Below are positions 47,679-63,641 of a stretch of 64,000 nucleotides of DNA, in pieces; the first letter of the stretch is position 1, and each line of letters begins with the position of its first letter. A model generated the notes under the pieces. It did not search any database. It was given only the letters and a program-made list of their open reading frames with translations, and had not been told where the DNA came from. The stretch comes from Brachybacterium sp. UMB0905 (GTDB lineage Bacteria; Actinomycetota; Actinomycetes; Actinomycetales; Dermabacteraceae), in NCBI RefSeq assembly GCF_002871795.1, contig NZ_PNHL01000013.1:27081-91080 (forward strand), read 5' to 3'. The position numbers and the translations under genes were made by a program.

Positions 47679-48619
47679 GAGGTCGCTCCGGTTCGGGCCG
47701 TCGGGGTGGATGCGGTGGCGGACTCGGGCACCTGACGCGGGTTCTCCTTGAGGAACTTCCGCATGAGGGCCATGCGCTTTGAACTCAGCGTGGGGTTGGT
47801 GATCTCGTCGATCCCGAAGTTGACCATCGTGGTGGCGAAGCCCAGCAGCGCGAGGCACAGGCCAGGCGGGACGAACCACCACCACATACCGCGGAACAGG
47901 GCGTTCATGCCGAAGGCGTAGTTGATGATCAATCCCCAGCTGGGTTCGGCGGCGCTGCCGATGCCGAGCATCGCCATGGACGCCTGCATGCCCACGCCGG
48001 CGGCGATGAGGGTCAGGAAGATGGGGGAGAGGATGCCGAACAGGTGCGGCATGACCTCCACGAACACCACGCGGAACTTCGATTCGCCGATAGTGCGCAG
48101 CGCAGCGGTGAAGTCGCGTCCGCGCAGGCTCAGCGCCTGGGCGCGGATACGGCGCGCCCCGCCGGTCCATTCGAACAGGCCGATCAGCACCGAGACCACG
48201 ATCAGCGGCATCTCGCGCCAGAAGGTCGCGGCGATGATCAGAACCGGGAAGGAGGGGATGTTCTGGAAGACCAGGATCACGCCGTTGAGCAGGCGGTCCA
48301 CGATGCCACCGAGGAAGCCCGCCGCGGTGCCCATCGCGATCGCGATGAGGGAGGCGATGATCGCGGAGGCGAAGCCGACGAACATCGAGTTGTAGGTGCC
48401 GTGCAGCATCCAGGTGAGCACGTCCTGGCCGGAGACGGTGGTGCCCAAGGGGTGCGACCAGGAGGGCGACGCGCCCATGGCGTCGGGGAAGATGGTGGTG
48501 GGGTTGCGGTCCAGCACATGCGTGGCAAAGGGCTTTCCGGCCACAGCCACCAGAGCGAAGAAGCCGATGATGGCCAGGCCGATGATGACCTTGGGGTTCT
48601 CGAGGAAGCGACGGATCAT
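47675..48619 (-). CDS. ABC importer permease (DppC/OppC-like)
   Basis: Inner-membrane permease, 314 residues, with an N-terminal helix (~12-32) and a five-helix core. LGTTVSGQDVLTWMLHGTYN is the conserved OppC-type region, followed by IAMGTAAGFLGGIVDRLLNG. The EAA-like coupling loop is RIRAQALSLRGRDFTAALRT. It is 3 bp from the upstream permease gene and pairs with it. Confidence 0.94.
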   Translation of the reverse strand: MIRRFLENPKVIIGLAIIGFFALVAVAGKPFATHVLDRNPTTIFPDAMGASPSWSHPLGTTVSGQDVLTWMLHGTYNSMFVGFASAIIASLIAIAMGTAAGFLGGIVDRLLNGVILVFQNIPSFPVLIIAATFWREMPLIVVSVLIGLFEWTGGARRIRAQALSLRGRDFTAALRTIGESKFRVVFVEVMPHLFGILSPIFLTLIAAGVGMQASMAMLGIGSAAEPSWGLIINYAFGMNALFRGMWWWFVPPGLCLALLGFATTMVNFGIDEITNPTLSSKRMALMRKFLKENPRQVPESATASTPTARTGATS

Positions 48620-48622
48620 CGG

Positions 48623-49717
48623 TCAGTTCCCCTCTCGGGTACGCGGGTCCAGCAGCACGTACACGCTGTCGGCGATGAAGTTGAAGACCAGGCTCATGAC
48701 GATGACGATCAGGAGCAGAGCCTGCATGAGGGGGTAGTCGCGCACGGCGGTCGCCGCACCGATCAAGCCGCCCAGGCCGGGGTAGATGAACACCGCCTCG
48801 GCGAGCACGACTGCCATGAGCACCCCGCCCATGGACATTGCCAGGCCGGTGATGTTCGGTAGCAGTGCATTGCGTGCGGCGTAGCCATTGCGGACCCGTT
48901 CATCGGACAGCCCCTTGGCGTAGGCCAGGTGCACGTAATCCTCGTTGACCGTCGTGATCATCATGTTGCGCATGCTGAACATCCAGCCGGTGAAGCCCAC
49001 GACGATCAGGGCGAACAGCGGCAGGATGGAGTGGTAGGCGATCGACAGCAGGAAGTCGATGTTGCCGAGCTCCGCGGGGCGAATGCGCTGGTTGACCGCG
49101 CCCTGGGCGGGGAACAGGCCCTTGCTGTAGGACAGGTACCACACCAGCAGCAGGCCCAGCCAGAACGGCGGGATGGAGGAAAAGAACATCGCGAACGGCG
49201 TGATGATCGAATCCAGCAGACGACCGGGCTTCCACCCCAGACGCGCGCCGAGGTAGGTGCCGATGATCCAGCCCAGCAAGGTGGAGATGAGCCCCAGGTA
49301 CACCGTCCAGGGCAGTGCCTGGCTGATGAGGTCGGTGACCTCCATCGGGTAGTACATGATCGAGCGGCCCAGGTCGAGGCGCGAGAGCTGCTGGAGGTAG
49401 TTCCAGAACTGCTCCCAGATCGGACGGTCAGGGTCGCCGTACATGTTGTGGATGATGCGCATCTGGTACTCAGAAGGGCGCTGGCCCGTCTTCTCGTAGA
49501 TGTCGCGGATCATCGACTGCGCCGGGTCATTGGGCATCAGGCGCGGCAGCACGAAATTCAGCACCACGGAGATGAGGAACACCACGATGTAGGTCCCCAG
49601 GCGCTTGGCCAGGAAGATCAGGTTGGGAGGGACTCGGCGGGCGCGAGGCCTCGCGGGCTGTTGTGGGACCGCATCGCCGGTCTCGGCGGCGGTCACCTGT
49701 CCTGTGCTCGTCGTCAC
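48623..49717 (-). CDS. ABC importer permease (DppB/OppB-like)
   Basis: First gene of the operon, 364 residues. After a ~40-residue Ala/Pro/Arg-rich N-terminus come FLAKRLGTYIVVFLISVVLN, the periplasmic loop PNDPAQSMIRDIYEKTG, and the core with LGLISTLLGWIIGTYLGARL and the coupling loop YVHLAYAKGLSDERVRNGYA. GTG at 49717 was chosen because AGGAGA lies 4 nt upstream; an ATG at 49816 has no ribosome binding site and would lie in the promoter region. Confidence 0.92.
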   Translation of the reverse strand: MTTSTGQVTAAETGDAVPQQPARPRARRVPPNLIFLAKRLGTYIVVFLISVVLNFVLPRLMPNDPAQSMIRDIYEKTGQRPSEYQMRIIHNMYGDPDRPIWEQFWNYLQQLSRLDLGRSIMYYPMEVTDLISQALPWTVYLGLISTLLGWIIGTYLGARLGWKPGRLLDSIITPFAMFFSSIPPFWLGLLLVWYLSYSKGLFPAQGAVNQRIRPAELGNIDFLLSIAYHSILPLFALIVVGFTGWMFSMRNMMITTVNEDYVHLAYAKGLSDERVRNGYAARNALLPNITGLAMSMGGVLMAVVLAEAVFIYPGLGGLIGAATAVRDYPLMQALLLIVIVMSLVFNFIADSVYVLLDPRTREGN

Positions 49718-50078
49718 GGGTTCTCCTGCGCTCGCACCATCGTCGGTACTTCGGGGTGGGGTCGGCGCGGCGCTCCGCGGGCGTCGTCGCCTCGGAGCAC
49801 TTAACCGGTGAAGCACAGAGTAGTACGCGCTAGAGGTCCGACCTATCCTCCGAGGTCTGTCTTTCTCGAATCGTTACCTCGGGATCAGCGCCTGCGGCAT
49901 GGCCCCGGCAGAAACCGGCTCTTCGCAGATGAGGGTGTAGCGGTCGGGGGGGCGGGGTGGGGCGCGTTCTGGACGGGCTCGGCCTCGCAGCCACCGGCCA
50001 GCGCATCAGTTCACTGAGGTGTGGTGCACGGCCCTGTCACTGCGCGGCGTCGTGCCGCTTCTCGCTCCGAATCCGCCC
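49718..50078. promoter_or_regulatory. importer operon promoter region
   Basis: A 361-bp gap without a supported gene, between the divergently read importer operon and the 3' end of the methyltransferase gene. It holds the operator at 49832-49846 and, on the minus strand, GAGGAT next to it as a possible -10. The part from ~49860 to 50078 shows nothing recognisable. Confidence 0.5.
49832..49846. promoter_or_regulatory. palindromic operator AGAGGTCCGACCTAT, importer operon
   Basis: Matches the GH18-gene operator (42693-42707) at 14 of 15 positions on the plus strand and at 13 of 15 when read toward the importer. It lies 115 bp upstream of the first importer gene, next to GAGGAT on the minus strand. 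Confidence 0.6.
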
Positions 50079-50717
50079 TCAGCCTCTTCGTAGCACCGCC
50101 ACCAGGAAGTCGCTGTGCGCCGTGAAGGGGCGCAGATCCCAGGTGGACAGCAGCAGCTCCTCGACAAAGCCGGCGCTGGCTGCATCGGCGCGGAATGCGC
50201 CGAACTCATAGCCGCGGCCAGCACCGAAGCCGATCGCGGCGCGGCCCTGTAGATCGAGATGCTGCGCCAAGCGTCGCAGCACCTCGACACGGGTGGAGGG
50301 TGCCAGGAAGGTCATGACGTTGCCGGCGCACACGATGAGATCCATCGGCGAGCTGATCCCGCGCGCGGGCAGATCCAGCTCGGCCAGGTCACCGACCAGG
50401 TAGCGGGGGCCGGGGTGATCGACCTTGGCGGCAGCGATCAGCGCCGGATCTAGGTCCACGCCGATGGCGTGGTGCCCTAGCGTGTGCAACCGCCCGGCTA
50501 CGCGGCCGGGACCGCAGCCGGCGTCCAGGATCCGTGCGTTGCGCGGCGCCAGCGTATCCATGAGGCGAGCTTCGCCGTCGAGGTCCTGCCCTTCACGGGC
50601 CATGCGGCGAAACCTTTCGGCGTAACGCGCACTGTGTCCCGGATCCACGGCCAGCACCCGTGTCCACTCATTGAGGTCATCGGCGCACTGCGGGGGCTGC
50701 TGCGGGGCATCGTCCAT
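50079..50717 (-). CDS. SAM-dependent methyltransferase (class I)
   Basis: Rossmann-fold methyltransferase, 212 residues. Motif I ILDAGCGPGRVAGRL is at 63-77, the acidic residue binding ribose is in AIGVDLDPAL, and YLVGDLAELDLP and DLIVCAGNVMTFL follow. The substrate is unknown. ATG at 50717; TACGCT on the minus strand ends 6 nt before it, so the transcript is probably leaderless. It is divergent from argC, 101 bp apart. Confidence 0.9.
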   Translation of the reverse strand: MDDAPQQPPQCADDLNEWTRVLAVDPGHSARYAERFRRMAREGQDLDGEARLMDTLAPRNARILDAGCGPGRVAGRLHTLGHHAIGVDLDPALIAAAKVDHPGPRYLVGDLAELDLPARGISSPMDLIVCAGNVMTFLAPSTRVEVLRRLAQHLDLQGRAAIGFGAGRGYEFGAFRADAASAGFVEELLLSTWDLRPFTAHSDFLVAVLRRG

Positions 50718-50723
50718 CGTCCC

Positions 50724-50729
50724 AGCGTA
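50724..50729 (-). promoter_or_regulatory. -10-like TACGCT, leaderless methyltransferase gene
   Basis: On the minus strand TACGCT ends 6 nt before the ATG at 50717. Confidence 0.35.
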
Positions 50730-50789
50730 GGGGCGGGTGCCGCGGAGCCGACGTGACGGTGCACACGCTCTGCGGACCCACATTGAGAC

Positions 50790-50807
50790 TATGCATGATT
50801 CTGCATA
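50790..50807. promoter_or_regulatory. ARG box (ArgR operator) at argC
   Basis: TATGCA / TGCATA with a 6-nt spacer is an 18-bp inverted repeat resembling actinobacterial ARG boxes (ATGCAT-TGCATA type). It overlaps the argC -10-like hexamer TAGAGT (50806-50811) and lies 11 bp before the ATG. argR is in the same operon, which allows autoregulation by arginine. Confidence 0.65.
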
Positions 50808-50811
50808 GAGT
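50806..50811 (+). promoter_or_regulatory. -10-like TAGAGT, leaderless argC
   Basis: TAGAGT ends 7 nt before the argC ATG at 50819; no Shine-Dalgarno is present. Confidence 0.5.
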
Positions 50812-50818
50812 TGCGCGC

Positions 50819-51931
50819 ATGTCGCAGAGCACTCCGGCCGCCACCGCATCGGCCTCCCTCAATCCGACCGCCGCGCGCCCTCGCGTCGCGCTTGTCGGCG
50901 CCTCCGGATACGCCGGCGGGGAGAGCCTGCGCCTGCTCGCCGGCCACCCGGGCCTTGAGATCGGCGCCCTCACCGCGCACTCCACCGCCGGAGCGCCGCT
51001 TCGCGAGATCCTCCCGCACCTGGACCTCGGGGAGGACAGGACCCTGCAGGAGACCACCCTCGAGAACCTCCTCGGCCATGACGTCGTGATCCTCGCTCTG
51101 CCTCACGGGCAGTCCGGACAGATCGCCGCCCAGCTCGAGACCGCGAGCCCCGACACCCTTGTGGTGGACCTCGGCGCTGATCATCGCCTCGAGCGCGCCG
51201 CCGACTGGGAGGAGTACTACGGCAGCGCACACGCCGGCACCTGGACCTACGGCATGCCCGAGCTGCCACTCGCAGACGGCACCCGCCAGCGCGATCACCT
51301 GCGCACTGCACGGCGCATCGCCGTGCCCGGCTGCAACGCCACCGCCGTGACCCTCGCCCTCACCCCGCTGCTCGCCGCCGGGCTCGTGGACCCCGCGCAG
51401 CTGCAGGCCGTGCTGCCCGTCGGCTACACCGGTGCCGGGCGCACCCCCAAGCAGCATCTGCTGTATGCGGAGGCAGCCGGTGGCGCAAGCCCCTACGCCG
51501 TGGGCGGCACCCATCGGCACATCCCCGAGATCCTGCAGAACATCCGCCGCGCCACCGGCATCGAAGACGCCCGCCTCACCTTCACCCCGGTGCTCGTACC
51601 CATGAGCCGCGGCATCCTCGCGGTGTGCAGCGCCCCCGTCGGCCCCCAGGTCACCACCGCGGACCTCCTGGCCGCGCTGACCGAAACCTACGCGGGCGAG
51701 CACTTCATCCACGTGCTGCCCGAGGGCACGATGCCCGCCACCTCCCAGGTGACCGGCGCGAACACCGCCCGCATCGGCGCCGTCGTGGACCGTCGCAGCG
51801 GGCACGCCACCGTCCTGTGCGCCATCGACAACCTCATGAAGGGCACCGCCGGTGCTGCGGTGCAGTCCATCAACCTCGCGCTAGGCCTGCCGGAGAACAC
51901 CGGCCTGACCCGCACTGGTCTCGCCCCCTGA
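50819..51931 (+). CDS. argC: N-acetyl-gamma-glutamyl-phosphate reductase
   Basis: NADPH-dependent reductase, third step of arginine synthesis, 370 residues. The dinucleotide loop VALVGASGYAGGESLRLLAG starts near 23, the catalytic Cys is in IAVPGCNATAVTLAL, and HRHIPEI and PMSRGILAV match the family. The ATG at 50819 is preferred over an in-frame upstream start (50753), which lies upstream of the operator. First gene of argCJBDFR. Confidence 0.97.
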   Translation: MSQSTPAATASASLNPTAARPRVALVGASGYAGGESLRLLAGHPGLEIGALTAHSTAGAPLREILPHLDLGEDRTLQETTLENLLGHDVVILALPHGQSGQIAAQLETASPDTLVVDLGADHRLERAADWEEYYGSAHAGTWTYGMPELPLADGTRQRDHLRTARRIAVPGCNATAVTLALTPLLAAGLVDPAQLQAVLPVGYTGAGRTPKQHLLYAEAAGGASPYAVGGTHRHIPEILQNIRRATGIEDARLTFTPVLVPMSRGILAVCSAPVGPQVTTADLLAALTETYAGEHFIHVLPEGTMPATSQVTGANTARIGAVVDRRSGHATVLCAIDNLMKGTAGAAVQSINLALGLPENTGLTRTGLAP

Positions 51932-51983
51932 TCCGCGCCGCCGCCCACACACCAGCCCGCCCCACCCCAGCCCGGAGGCACCC

Positions 51984-53153
51984 ATGAGCATCACCCAGCC
52001 GCGCGGATTCCGCGCCAGCGGCGTCACCGCCGGACTCAAGCCCAGCGGCAACCCCGACGTCGCCCTCGTCATCAACGACGGCCCCCTCGACGTGGCCGCG
52101 GGCGTGTTCACCACCAACCGCATCGAAGCCGCCCCCGTCACCTGGTCCCGCCAGGCCCTCACCGACGGACGCGCCCGCGCCGTGATCCTCAACTCCGGCG
52201 GCGCCAACGCCTGCACCGGCCCCGACGGCTTCGCCGATACGCACCGCACTGCCAAGCACGTCGCGCAGCTGCTGGACGTCTCCGCCCAGGACGTCCTCGT
52301 GTGCTCCACCGGGCTGATCGGCGAACGTCTCCCGATGGACAAGCTCCTGGCCGGGGCCGATGCGGCCACCGCCGCCCTCGCCACCGGGCCGGAGGCGGAT
52401 GCAGCGGCCTCCGCGGCGATCATGACCACCGACACCCGCCCCAAGACCGCCAGCACCACCCTGCCCAGCGGCGTGAGCGTGGGCGGCATGGCCAAGGGAG
52501 CCGGCATGCTCGCCCCGCAACTGGCGACCATGCTCGTGGTCATCACCGCCGATGCGGTCCTCACCGCCGAGCAGGCCCAGCAGGCCCTGAGCGCGGCCAC
52601 CGCCGTCACCTTCGACCGCGTGGACTCCGATGCCTGCATGTCCACCAACGACACCGTGCTTCTGCTGGCCTCCGGCGCCTCCGGCAGCACGGCGGACCCT
52701 GCCGAGATCGCCGAGGCCGTGCGCGCGGTGAGTGCAGACCTCGCCCGCCAGCTCGTGGCCGATGCCGAAGGCGCCAGCCACGACGTGCACATCATTGTCT
52801 CCGGCGCCACCACCGACGCCGCGGCGCTCGCCGTCGCCCGCGAGATCTCCCGCTCCAACCTCGTCAAGGCCGCGATCTACGGCAACGACCCCAACTGGGG
52901 GCGGATCATCGCCGCCGCCGGCTGCGTGCCCGCGGAGGTCGCCCCCTTTGATCCCGCGGACCTGGACGTCCGCGTCAACGGCGTCATGGTCTGCCGCGGC
53001 GGCGGTGTGGGGGAGGACCGCGAGCTGGTGGACATGAGCCCGCGCGAATGCCTCATCGAAGTCTTCCTCGGTGCCGGGGAGGCCAGCGCCGACATCTGGA
53101 CCAACGACCTCACCCACGAGTACGTCGAGGAGAACAGCGCCTACTCCACCTGA
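51984..53153 (+). CDS. argJ: glutamate N-acetyltransferase / N-acetylglutamate synthase
   Basis: ArgJ recycles the acetyl group from N-acetylornithine to glutamate (389 residues). It is made as one chain that self-cleaves before the nucleophilic Thr in APQLATMLVVIT, and this motif is intact (KGAGM precedes it). Other motifs: ILNSGGANACTGP, SNLVKAAIYGNDPNWGRI and the C-terminal EYVEENSAYST. Ribosome binding site GGAGG. It is 52 bp after argC. Confidence 0.97.
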   Translation: MSITQPRGFRASGVTAGLKPSGNPDVALVINDGPLDVAAGVFTTNRIEAAPVTWSRQALTDGRARAVILNSGGANACTGPDGFADTHRTAKHVAQLLDVSAQDVLVCSTGLIGERLPMDKLLAGADAATAALATGPEADAAASAAIMTTDTRPKTASTTLPSGVSVGGMAKGAGMLAPQLATMLVVITADAVLTAEQAQQALSAATAVTFDRVDSDACMSTNDTVLLLASGASGSTADPAEIAEAVRAVSADLARQLVADAEGASHDVHIIVSGATTDAAALAVAREISRSNLVKAAIYGNDPNWGRIIAAAGCVPAEVAPFDPADLDVRVNGVMVCRGGGVGEDRELVDMSPRECLIEVFLGAGEASADIWTNDLTHEYVEENSAYST

Positions 53154-53229
53154 GAGCACCCGTTCGCACCCTCCCACCGTCCCCGCCACCCGCTGCTGAC
53201 AGCCCCTTGCTCCGATCGGAGGAATGCCC

Positions 53230-54157
53230 ATGACCGGCAAGAACCCCCTCGCTGAGCTCGAACCCCACCAGGTCGAGGCCCGCGAGAAGTCCGCCGTGCT
53301 CATCGAGGCCCTGCCCTGGATGCAGCGCTTCGCGGGAACAATCGTCGTGGTCAAATACGGCGGCAACGCCATGATCGACGAGGAGCTGCGCCGCGCCTTC
53401 GCGGCCGACATCGTCTTCATGCGTCAGGCCGGCATCCACGTGGTCGTCGTCCATGGCGGCGGACCGCAGATCACCCGGATGCTCGACCGTGTCGGCATTA
53501 ACTCGCAGTTCCGCGGCGGCTTCCGCGTCACCGATGAGGAGACCATGCGGATCGTGCGCATGGTGCTGGTCGGCCAGGTGGGCCGGGAGCTCGTCGGACT
53601 GATCAACCAGCACGGCCCCTACGCGATCGGCATGAGCGGCGAGGACGGACGGCTGCTGGCCGCCGAGCGCCGCACCGCCGAGGTGGACGGCGAGGCGGTG
53701 GACATCGGCCTGGTCGGCGCTGTCACCCAGGTGCGCCCCGCCGGCATCCAGGACCTGCTCGAGGCCGGGCGGATCCCCGTCATCTCCTCGATCGCACCCG
53801 AAGTGGATGCCGCTGGCACGCCCACGGGCGCGGTGCTGAACATCAACGCCGACCTCGCCGCCGCCGCAATCGCCGAGGGACTGGACGCGGAGAAGCTCGT
53901 GATGCTCACCGACATCGAGGGTCTGTACCGCGACTTCCCCGACCGCGACTCGCTGATCCCCGAGATCTCCGCAAGCGAACTGCGGACCATGCTCCCCACC
54001 CTCACCGAAGGCATGGTCCCGAAAGCCGAAGCGCTGCTCGAAGCGGTCGATGCGGGCGTGCGCACCGCCGCGATGATCGACGGCCGCATCGAACATGCCG
54101 TGCTGCTGGAAGTGTTCACCACCAAGGGCGTGGGCACGATGGTCAGAAGGGACGACT

Positions 54158-54165
<8 letters not shown>
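53230..54165 (+). CDS. argB: acetylglutamate kinase
   Basis: Phosphorylates N-acetylglutamate; 311 residues. [19 protein letters not shown] has the phosphate-binding Lys/Gly loop, [14 protein letters not shown] follows, and the C-terminal region has [15 protein letters not shown] and [13 protein letters not shown]. The ATG at 53230 is 6 nt after GGAGG; an ATG at 53224 would be only 1 nt from it. The N-terminal ~25 residues before the core fit the arginine-inhibited class. Confidence 0.97.
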
Positions 54166-56935
<2,770 letters not shown>

Positions 56936-56994
56936 TCACCCTCCGGGCGCCCCGCGCCCACCCCATAGACCCCCATCTCTTGAGGAGAAACACC

Positions 56995-59714
<2,720 letters not shown>

Positions 59715-59820
59715 GCGGATCCCCGCGACAGGCCGCGCATCTGTGACAATGGCGTCCGGGACCCGATCGGGACCCGGGCGCTGTCCCGTCGGCCCCGTGC
59801 CCGCGGACGGACACCCACCA

Positions 59821-59865
59821 CTCCGGCCTCATGACCGGAGACCGACGACCCGGTCCTATGACCGG
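59821..59865 (+). promoter_or_regulatory. two hairpins in the tyrS leader
   Basis: CTCCGG / CCGGAG (59821-59840) and CCGGTC / GACCGG (59850-59865), each with ATGACCGG in its 3' half, lie 42-86 bp before the tyrS start. No T-box core motif (TGGNACC) was seen. Their role is unknown. Confidence 0.35.
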
Positions 59866-59906
59866 TTCTGGCGCCGAGTGCGCCCTGACCCTCGAGGAGA
59901 GACCTG

Positions 59907-61175
59907 ATGCATTCCGTCCTGGACGAACTCGCCTGGCGAGGCCTCGTCGTGCAGACCACCGGGCGTGAGGCGCTCGGCAGCGCTCTGGCGGACGGAGAGA
60001 TCAGCCTGTATTGCGGCTTCGACCCCACGGCCTCGTCGCTCCACGTCGGTCACCTCACCCAGGTGCTCACGATGCGACGCTTCCAGCTGGCCGGGCATCA
60101 TCCCTACGCCCTGGTGGGCGGCGCGACGGGCCTCATCGGTGATCCGCGGATGTCCGGGGAGCGCGTGCTGAACGATGCCGACATCGTGGCCCAGTGGGTC
60201 GAGGGACTGCGCGATCAGATCTCCCGATTCCTGGACCTCGAGGGCCCACATGCGGTGACCATGGTGAACAACCTGGACTGGATCGGACAGATGGGCGCGC
60301 TCGAGTTCCTGCGCGACATGGGCAAGCACTTCCGCATGGGCACGATGCTCGCCAAGGACACCGTGGCCCGTCGCCTCGCCAGCGATGAAGGCATCAGCTA
60401 CACCGAGTTCAGCTACCAGGTGCTGCAGGGCATCGACTACCTCGAGCTGTACCGCCGCCATGGCATCACCCTGCAGTACGGCGGCAACGATCAGTGGGGG
60501 AACCTTGTCTCCGGAGTGGACCTCATCCATAAGGTCGAAGGGACGGACGTCCACGCCCTGACCACACCGCTGGTGACCAAGGCCGACGGCACCAAGTTCG
60601 GCAAGTCCGAAGGCGGAGCGGTGTGGCTGGACCCTGAGCTCACCAGCCCGTACGCCTTCCACCAGTTCTGGCTCAATGCCGCCGACGCGGACGTGGTGAA
60701 CTACCTGAAGTTCTTCACCTTCCGCGACCGCGAGGACATCGCCGAGCTGGAGCGCGCCACCCAGGAGGCCTCGCATGAGCGGGCTGCCCAGAAGGCGCTG
60801 GCCGATGACATCACCACCCTGGTCCACGGCCAGCAGGCCACTGACCAGGCGAAGGCGGCAGCGGCCGTGCTGTTCGGGCGCGGGGACGTGCGTGATCTGG
60901 ATGAGCCGACCCTGCAGGCTCTCGCCCAAGAGCTGCCGACGGTGGAGCTGCCGAGCAGCGCGGTGCTCATCGATGCGTTCTGCGAGGTCGGGATCACCGC
61001 GTCGAAGGGTGCGGCCCGCCGTGATGCGACGGGCGGCGGGCTGTCGGTGAACGGCCAGAAGGTCGCGGCCGAGGAGCTCGAGCAGGAGCTCGGTGCCCTG
61101 AATGCGCTGCCCGGTGGCTACGTCCTGCTGCGCCGCGGCCGTAAGAACGCGGCGATGGTCCACCTGAAGCGGTGA
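59907..61175 (+). CDS. tyrS: tyrosyl-tRNA synthetase
   Basis: Class I synthetase, 422 residues. LYCGFDPTASSLHVGHL holds the HIGH-type motif HVGH (46-49), GGNDQWGN and YLELYRRHGI line the tyrosine pocket, and KFGKSEGGAVWL is the KMSKS-type loop. A C-terminal S4 RNA-binding domain follows (ASKGAARRDATGGGLSVNGQ). ATG at 59907 with GAGGAGAG upstream. It is the last protein gene before the rRNA operon. Confidence 0.97.
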   Translation: MHSVLDELAWRGLVVQTTGREALGSALADGEISLYCGFDPTASSLHVGHLTQVLTMRRFQLAGHHPYALVGGATGLIGDPRMSGERVLNDADIVAQWVEGLRDQISRFLDLEGPHAVTMVNNLDWIGQMGALEFLRDMGKHFRMGTMLAKDTVARRLASDEGISYTEFSYQVLQGIDYLELYRRHGITLQYGGNDQWGNLVSGVDLIHKVEGTDVHALTTPLVTKADGTKFGKSEGGAVWLDPELTSPYAFHQFWLNAADADVVNYLKFFTFRDREDIAELERATQEASHERAAQKALADDITTLVHGQQATDQAKAAAAVLFGRGDVRDLDEPTLQALAQELPTVELPSSAVLIDAFCEVGITASKGAARRDATGGGLSVNGQKVAAEELEQELGALNALPGGYVLLRRGRKNAAMVHLKR

Positions 61176-61292
61176 TCCCGCTGACAGATGCACCTCACAT
61201 CCGGGTGAACAACGGCGCTCCGGGTCCTGAGAAAGCTCGCTGACCAGCGGCGTTCGTCCACGATGACGGTGAACGCGAGGTGACGCGGGAGT

Positions 61293-61321
61293 TTGACCCC
61301 GGCTGAGGCAGGGCCTACTGT
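61293..61321 (+). promoter_or_regulatory. rRNA promoter P1
   Basis: TTGACC (61293-61298), 17-bp spacer, TACTGT (61316-61321). Start point expected near 61328. Confidence 0.65.
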
Positions 61322-61488
61322 AGTCGTCTGTCAGCACGACCGGAAGTGCCCGAAAGGGTCGCCCACAGCGACCACATAAGGGGCTCCGCGAGAAGCTGAC
61401 CGACGGGACCGGGAGACCGGGAGCGTCGAGTGGCTCTGGCCTTCTGCCCTTCAAGGGAATCATGAGACCGGAACCACAGCCCGCCGAG

Positions 61489-61518
61489 TTGATCCGGCCG
61501 GCGAGGAACTGCTAAAGT
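61489..61518 (+). promoter_or_regulatory. rRNA promoter P2
   Basis: TTGATC (61489-61494), 18-bp spacer, TAAAGT (61513-61518). Start point expected near 61525. Confidence 0.65.
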
Positions 61519-61751
61519 AGTGACTCGCGCCGGGACGACGAAGCAAAGCGTCGCCACGGAGAAATCCGCGGCGCACCCGAGCCTCTGAGTCGGCCTACTG
61601 AGTAGGTCGGTGATGATGTGCGCGTGTTGTTTGATATCTCAATAGCGTGTCTGTTTGTTGATGCCATATTTTGTATGGCAATTATTGATGGACAACGGCA
61701 GTAATGCTGGTTGTTTGTCTGTTTTTGCTGGGATTTATTGTTTTTCATGTT

Positions 61752-63641
<1,890 letters not shown>

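Larger units (their letters stand above)
61176..61751 (+). promoter_or_regulatory. rRNA operon upstream region and 16S leader
   Basis: 576 bp without a protein gene. It holds two promoter-like elements (P1 and P2), a hairpin CCTACT/AGTAGG near 61593-61605, and the AT-rich leader. TTGTTTGATATCTCAATAGCGTGT at about 61627-61650 resembles the conserved actinobacterial antitermination/processing leader; only the general likeness is claimed. Confidence 0.7.

Noticed and set aside
49718..49816. ATG at 49816 as the start of the first importer permease
   Set aside because: No ribosome binding site; the added residues are Arg/Pro-rich with no family match, while GTG 49717 has AGGAGA 4 nt upstream.
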